From assembly GCA_009692005.1 (NCBI GenBank), contig SHZZ01000003.1:62001-126000 (forward strand): a stretch of DNA of 64,000 nucleotides. The letters are read 5' to 3'. The notes below the pieces were generated by a model. The model was not told the DNA's origin, did not search any database, and saw only the letters and a list, made by a program, of their open reading frames with translations. Of the stretch, positions 62,366 through 64,000 are shown piece by piece. Position 1 is the stretch's first letter, and each line of letters opens with the position of its first letter. The DNA comes from Gemmataceae bacterium (GTDB lineage Bacteria > Planctomycetota > Planctomycetia > Gemmatales > Gemmataceae). The position numbers were made by a program, and so were the translations under genes.

Positions 62366-64000
62366 ATGCGGTCTCTTCATGAAATCCAGGTTCATTTCCC
62401 TTCCCACCGTGAAAACGGTTTGGAAGAGGGAGAGGTTTTTCGTAGTCGGGAAAGGTACGGCCCGAATCAACTCACCCCCCTGCCGACACCATCCCCCTGG
62501 ACCAGTTTCCTGGAAAAATTCGACGAACCCATAATCAAAATCCTCCTCTTCGCTGCCGTCCTTTCCTTCTTCATTGAACTCTTTCAAGCGCAATCGAAAA
62601 ATTACGCCTGGGTTGGCATCGGTTTGTTGGCCGGGATTCTGGGGCCGAACCTATTAGTTCCCGTTTTCCGCAAGTTGGCTCCCGCCTTTCTGGCATTTTT
62701 CGCCCTGCCCCTTTTTTTCCTCGGGCTCGCTTCCGGACATCCGTCTTTCGAAGGGTTAGCGGTCATGGCAGCGGTAATTCTTGCCACCGGCGTTGCCTTC
62801 CTCAGTGAGTGGAAAAGTAGCAGGGAATTCCAGAAACTCAACGCCAACAAGGATTCGATCCAGGTCAAAACCATTCGATCGGGAAAATTCCACAAGTTGA
62901 AACTGGAAGACCTGGTCGTTGGGGACCTAGTGCTGTTGGAAACTGGGGACGAAGTCCCTGCCGATGGAAGGGTCATCCAGGGTCATGAATTATCCATTGA
63001 CCAATCCCTCCTCACAGGAGAATCGGAGCCTGCTGAAAAAAACATTCAAGGCGAGGCTCAGTCCCCAGGGGCTGAAAACCCCTCCTGCTTGTACCGGGGC
63101 ACGCAGGTGATAAGCGGCATGGGACGGATGACGATTTGCGCCACTGGCGATGCCACGGAGATTGGCCAAATCGCGCTGCGCCTGGGCCACCCAGAACTTC
63201 AAGGTAACGCGGGAGGAATGGAATCCCGAATTCTCAAAAAAATGGCCATGCGCCAAGAAACGACACCTCTGCAAGAAAAACTGGCGGTCCTGGCCGCCTG
63301 GATCAGCAAGGTGGGCTATGCCGCTGCAAGCTTGATTCTGCTTTCCCTTTTTATCCGCGGGGCCTTTTTCACTTCACCAAGGGAAGTCTTCTTCCCCGCC
63401 ACTCTTGACGAGTTTTTCCTCGTCGCGAGCAATTGCGTTGACTACTTCCTTTACATGATCATTATTATCGTCGTTGCCGTGCCCGAGGGGTTGCCCATGA
63501 GCGTGACAATTTCCCTGGCCATGGCCATGCGGAAAATGACCCGGAACAAATCGCTGGTCAGGCAATTGATGGCCTGTGAAACCATCGGGTCGGCCACAGT
63601 AATTTGTACCGATAAGACCGGCACCATGACGGAAAACCGCATGGCGGTTCAAGGCTGGATTTCGCCCTGTGTTCCGGATATTCAACCCGGGGAAATTCCT
63701 CCCGAGGCCGGGTTATGCCAGGGAAAGGTGCCGCAAAATCCCCTGGCCTGGATTGCCTTTAATTCCGCGGTCAACTCCACAGCCCACCTCGAGGAAAAGG
63801 ACGGCAAGGTCATCCCGGCGGGGAACAGCACTGAGGCTTCCCTGCTGCTCTGGTTAAGGAAATCGGGAATTGATTACCGGGTCTTCCGCGCCAGCCATCC
63901 CCACACCCGCCTGTCGCAGTTCTCGTCCGAGAAGAAAATCATGGACTCCACGGTAAAAGTGGAAGAACACTTTGCGCGCCTGGTCAAGGGCGCACCGGAG
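62366..64000 (+). CDS. P-type calcium-transporting ATPase, 5' part (cut by the window edge)
   Basis: About 545 residues are present and the C-terminus lies beyond the edge. The start ATG at 62366 lacks a clear ribosome site. The order is that of P2 ATPases: an N-terminal cation-ATPase region with two helices (residues about 50-145), actuator domain with LLTGESEPAEK near 215, a membrane pair with VDYFLYMIIIIVVAVPEGLPMSVTISLAMAM near 360 (PEGLP ion-binding motif), and the phosphorylation site ICTDKTGTMTENRM near 415 (Asp in DKTGT). The PEGL motif and general order suit plasma-membrane-type Ca2+ pumps. It belongs to a new transcription unit after frr or is read through from it. Confidence 0.9.
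   Translation, partial: MRSLHEIQVHFPSHRENGLEEGEVFRSRERYGPNQLTPLPTPSPWTSFLEKFDEPIIKILLFAAVLSFFIELFQAQSKNYAWVGIGLLAGILGPNLLVPVFRKLAPAFLAFFALPLFFLGLASGHPSFEGLAVMAAVILATGVAFLSEWKSSREFQKLNANKDSIQVKTIRSGKFHKLKLEDLVVGDLVLLETGDEVPADGRVIQGHELSIDQSLLTGESEPAEKNIQGEAQSPGAENPSCLYRGTQVISGMGRMTICATGDATEIGQIALRLGHPELQGNAGGMESRILKKMAMRQETTPLQEKLAVLAAWISKVGYAAASLILLSLFIRGAFFTSPREVFFPATLDEFFLVASNCVDYFLYMIIIIVVAVPEGLPMSVTISLAMAMRKMTRNKSLVRQLMACETIGSATVICTDKTGTMTENRMAVQGWISPCVPDIQPGEIPPEAGLCQGKVPQNPLAWIAFNSAVNSTAHLEEKDGKVIPAGNSTEASLLLWLRKSGIDYRVFRASHPHTRLSQFSSEKKIMDSTVKVEEHFARLVKGAPE

Overview
The window looks like a chromosomal segment of a planctomycete, most likely from the Gemmataceae/Gemmatales. The evidence is family content: a PVC-type haem-binding dehydrogenase-like protein (2), a DUF1549/DUF1553 protein, a DUF1501 protein, a TIGR03000-type Cys/Tyr-rich envelope protein, squalene synthases HpnC/HpnD, CsrA, and a set of tetrahydromethanopterin (H4MPT) C1-transfer genes. 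No rRNA, tRNA, CRISPR array, insertion sequence or prophage was seen. Coding density is high, and base composition and codon use look even throughout.

Layout. 1-3.9 kb (minus): partial Nif3-family protein and a large haem-binding secreted protein. 4.0-9.2 kb: the H4MPT cluster, with an OrfY-like ATP-grasp enzyme, mch, a RimK/Orf17-like ATP-grasp ligase, an Orf5/CitG-like protein and a 6-pyruvoyl-tetrahydropterin-synthase homologue on the plus strand, meeting a HisA-like protein on the minus strand that is translationally coupled to an RluA-type pseudouridine synthase. 10-18 kb: S41 protease, TIGR03000 protein with a clear promoter and terminator, Nudix-MBL fusion, single-domain response regulator, WalJ-like MBL protein, small secreted proteins, and an RpoD-type sigma factor. 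18-30 kb: DUF1549/1553 protein, PfkB kinase, a sensor kinase with a c-haem motif, mutM, trpBA, a TrmB-like methyltransferase, and topoisomerase I. 30-40 kb: a membrane-anchored PpiD-like protein, hflX and the pyruvate dehydrogenase complex aceE-aceF-lpd. 40-46 kb: HEAT protein, oxidoreductase, degenerate alpha/beta-hydrolase lipoprotein, FAH-family enzyme, hpnD, hpnC, csrA. 46-53 kb: DUF1501 protein, gamma-glutamyltransferase, MBL phosphodiesterase-like protein, alpha-oxoamine synthase, and a convergent acyl carrier protein. 53-64 kb: secreted protein, lactate permease, CbiQ/CbiO energy-coupling pair, a large secreted esterase-like protein, a D-threonine-aldolase-like enzyme, pyrH-frr, and a P-type Ca2+ ATPase cut by the right edge.

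How the parts fit. The C1 cluster would build H4MPT-type cofactor and carry out the methenyl/formyl step of formaldehyde oxidation; its other modules (Fae, MtdB, Fhc) are not in the window. The PDH operon supplies acetyl-CoA, HpnC/HpnD start squalene synthesis, and the secreted or haem-bearing planctomycete families point to an elaborate periplasm.

Two genes, the partial Nif3 protein at the left edge and the Ca2+ ATPase at the right edge, are open at the window borders and were translated by hand. Several starts are non-ATG (TTG for mutM and the Orf5-like gene, GTG for topA); these were chosen from Shine-Dalgarno placement and family N-termini. All family assignments come from motif recognition by eye, with no database search.
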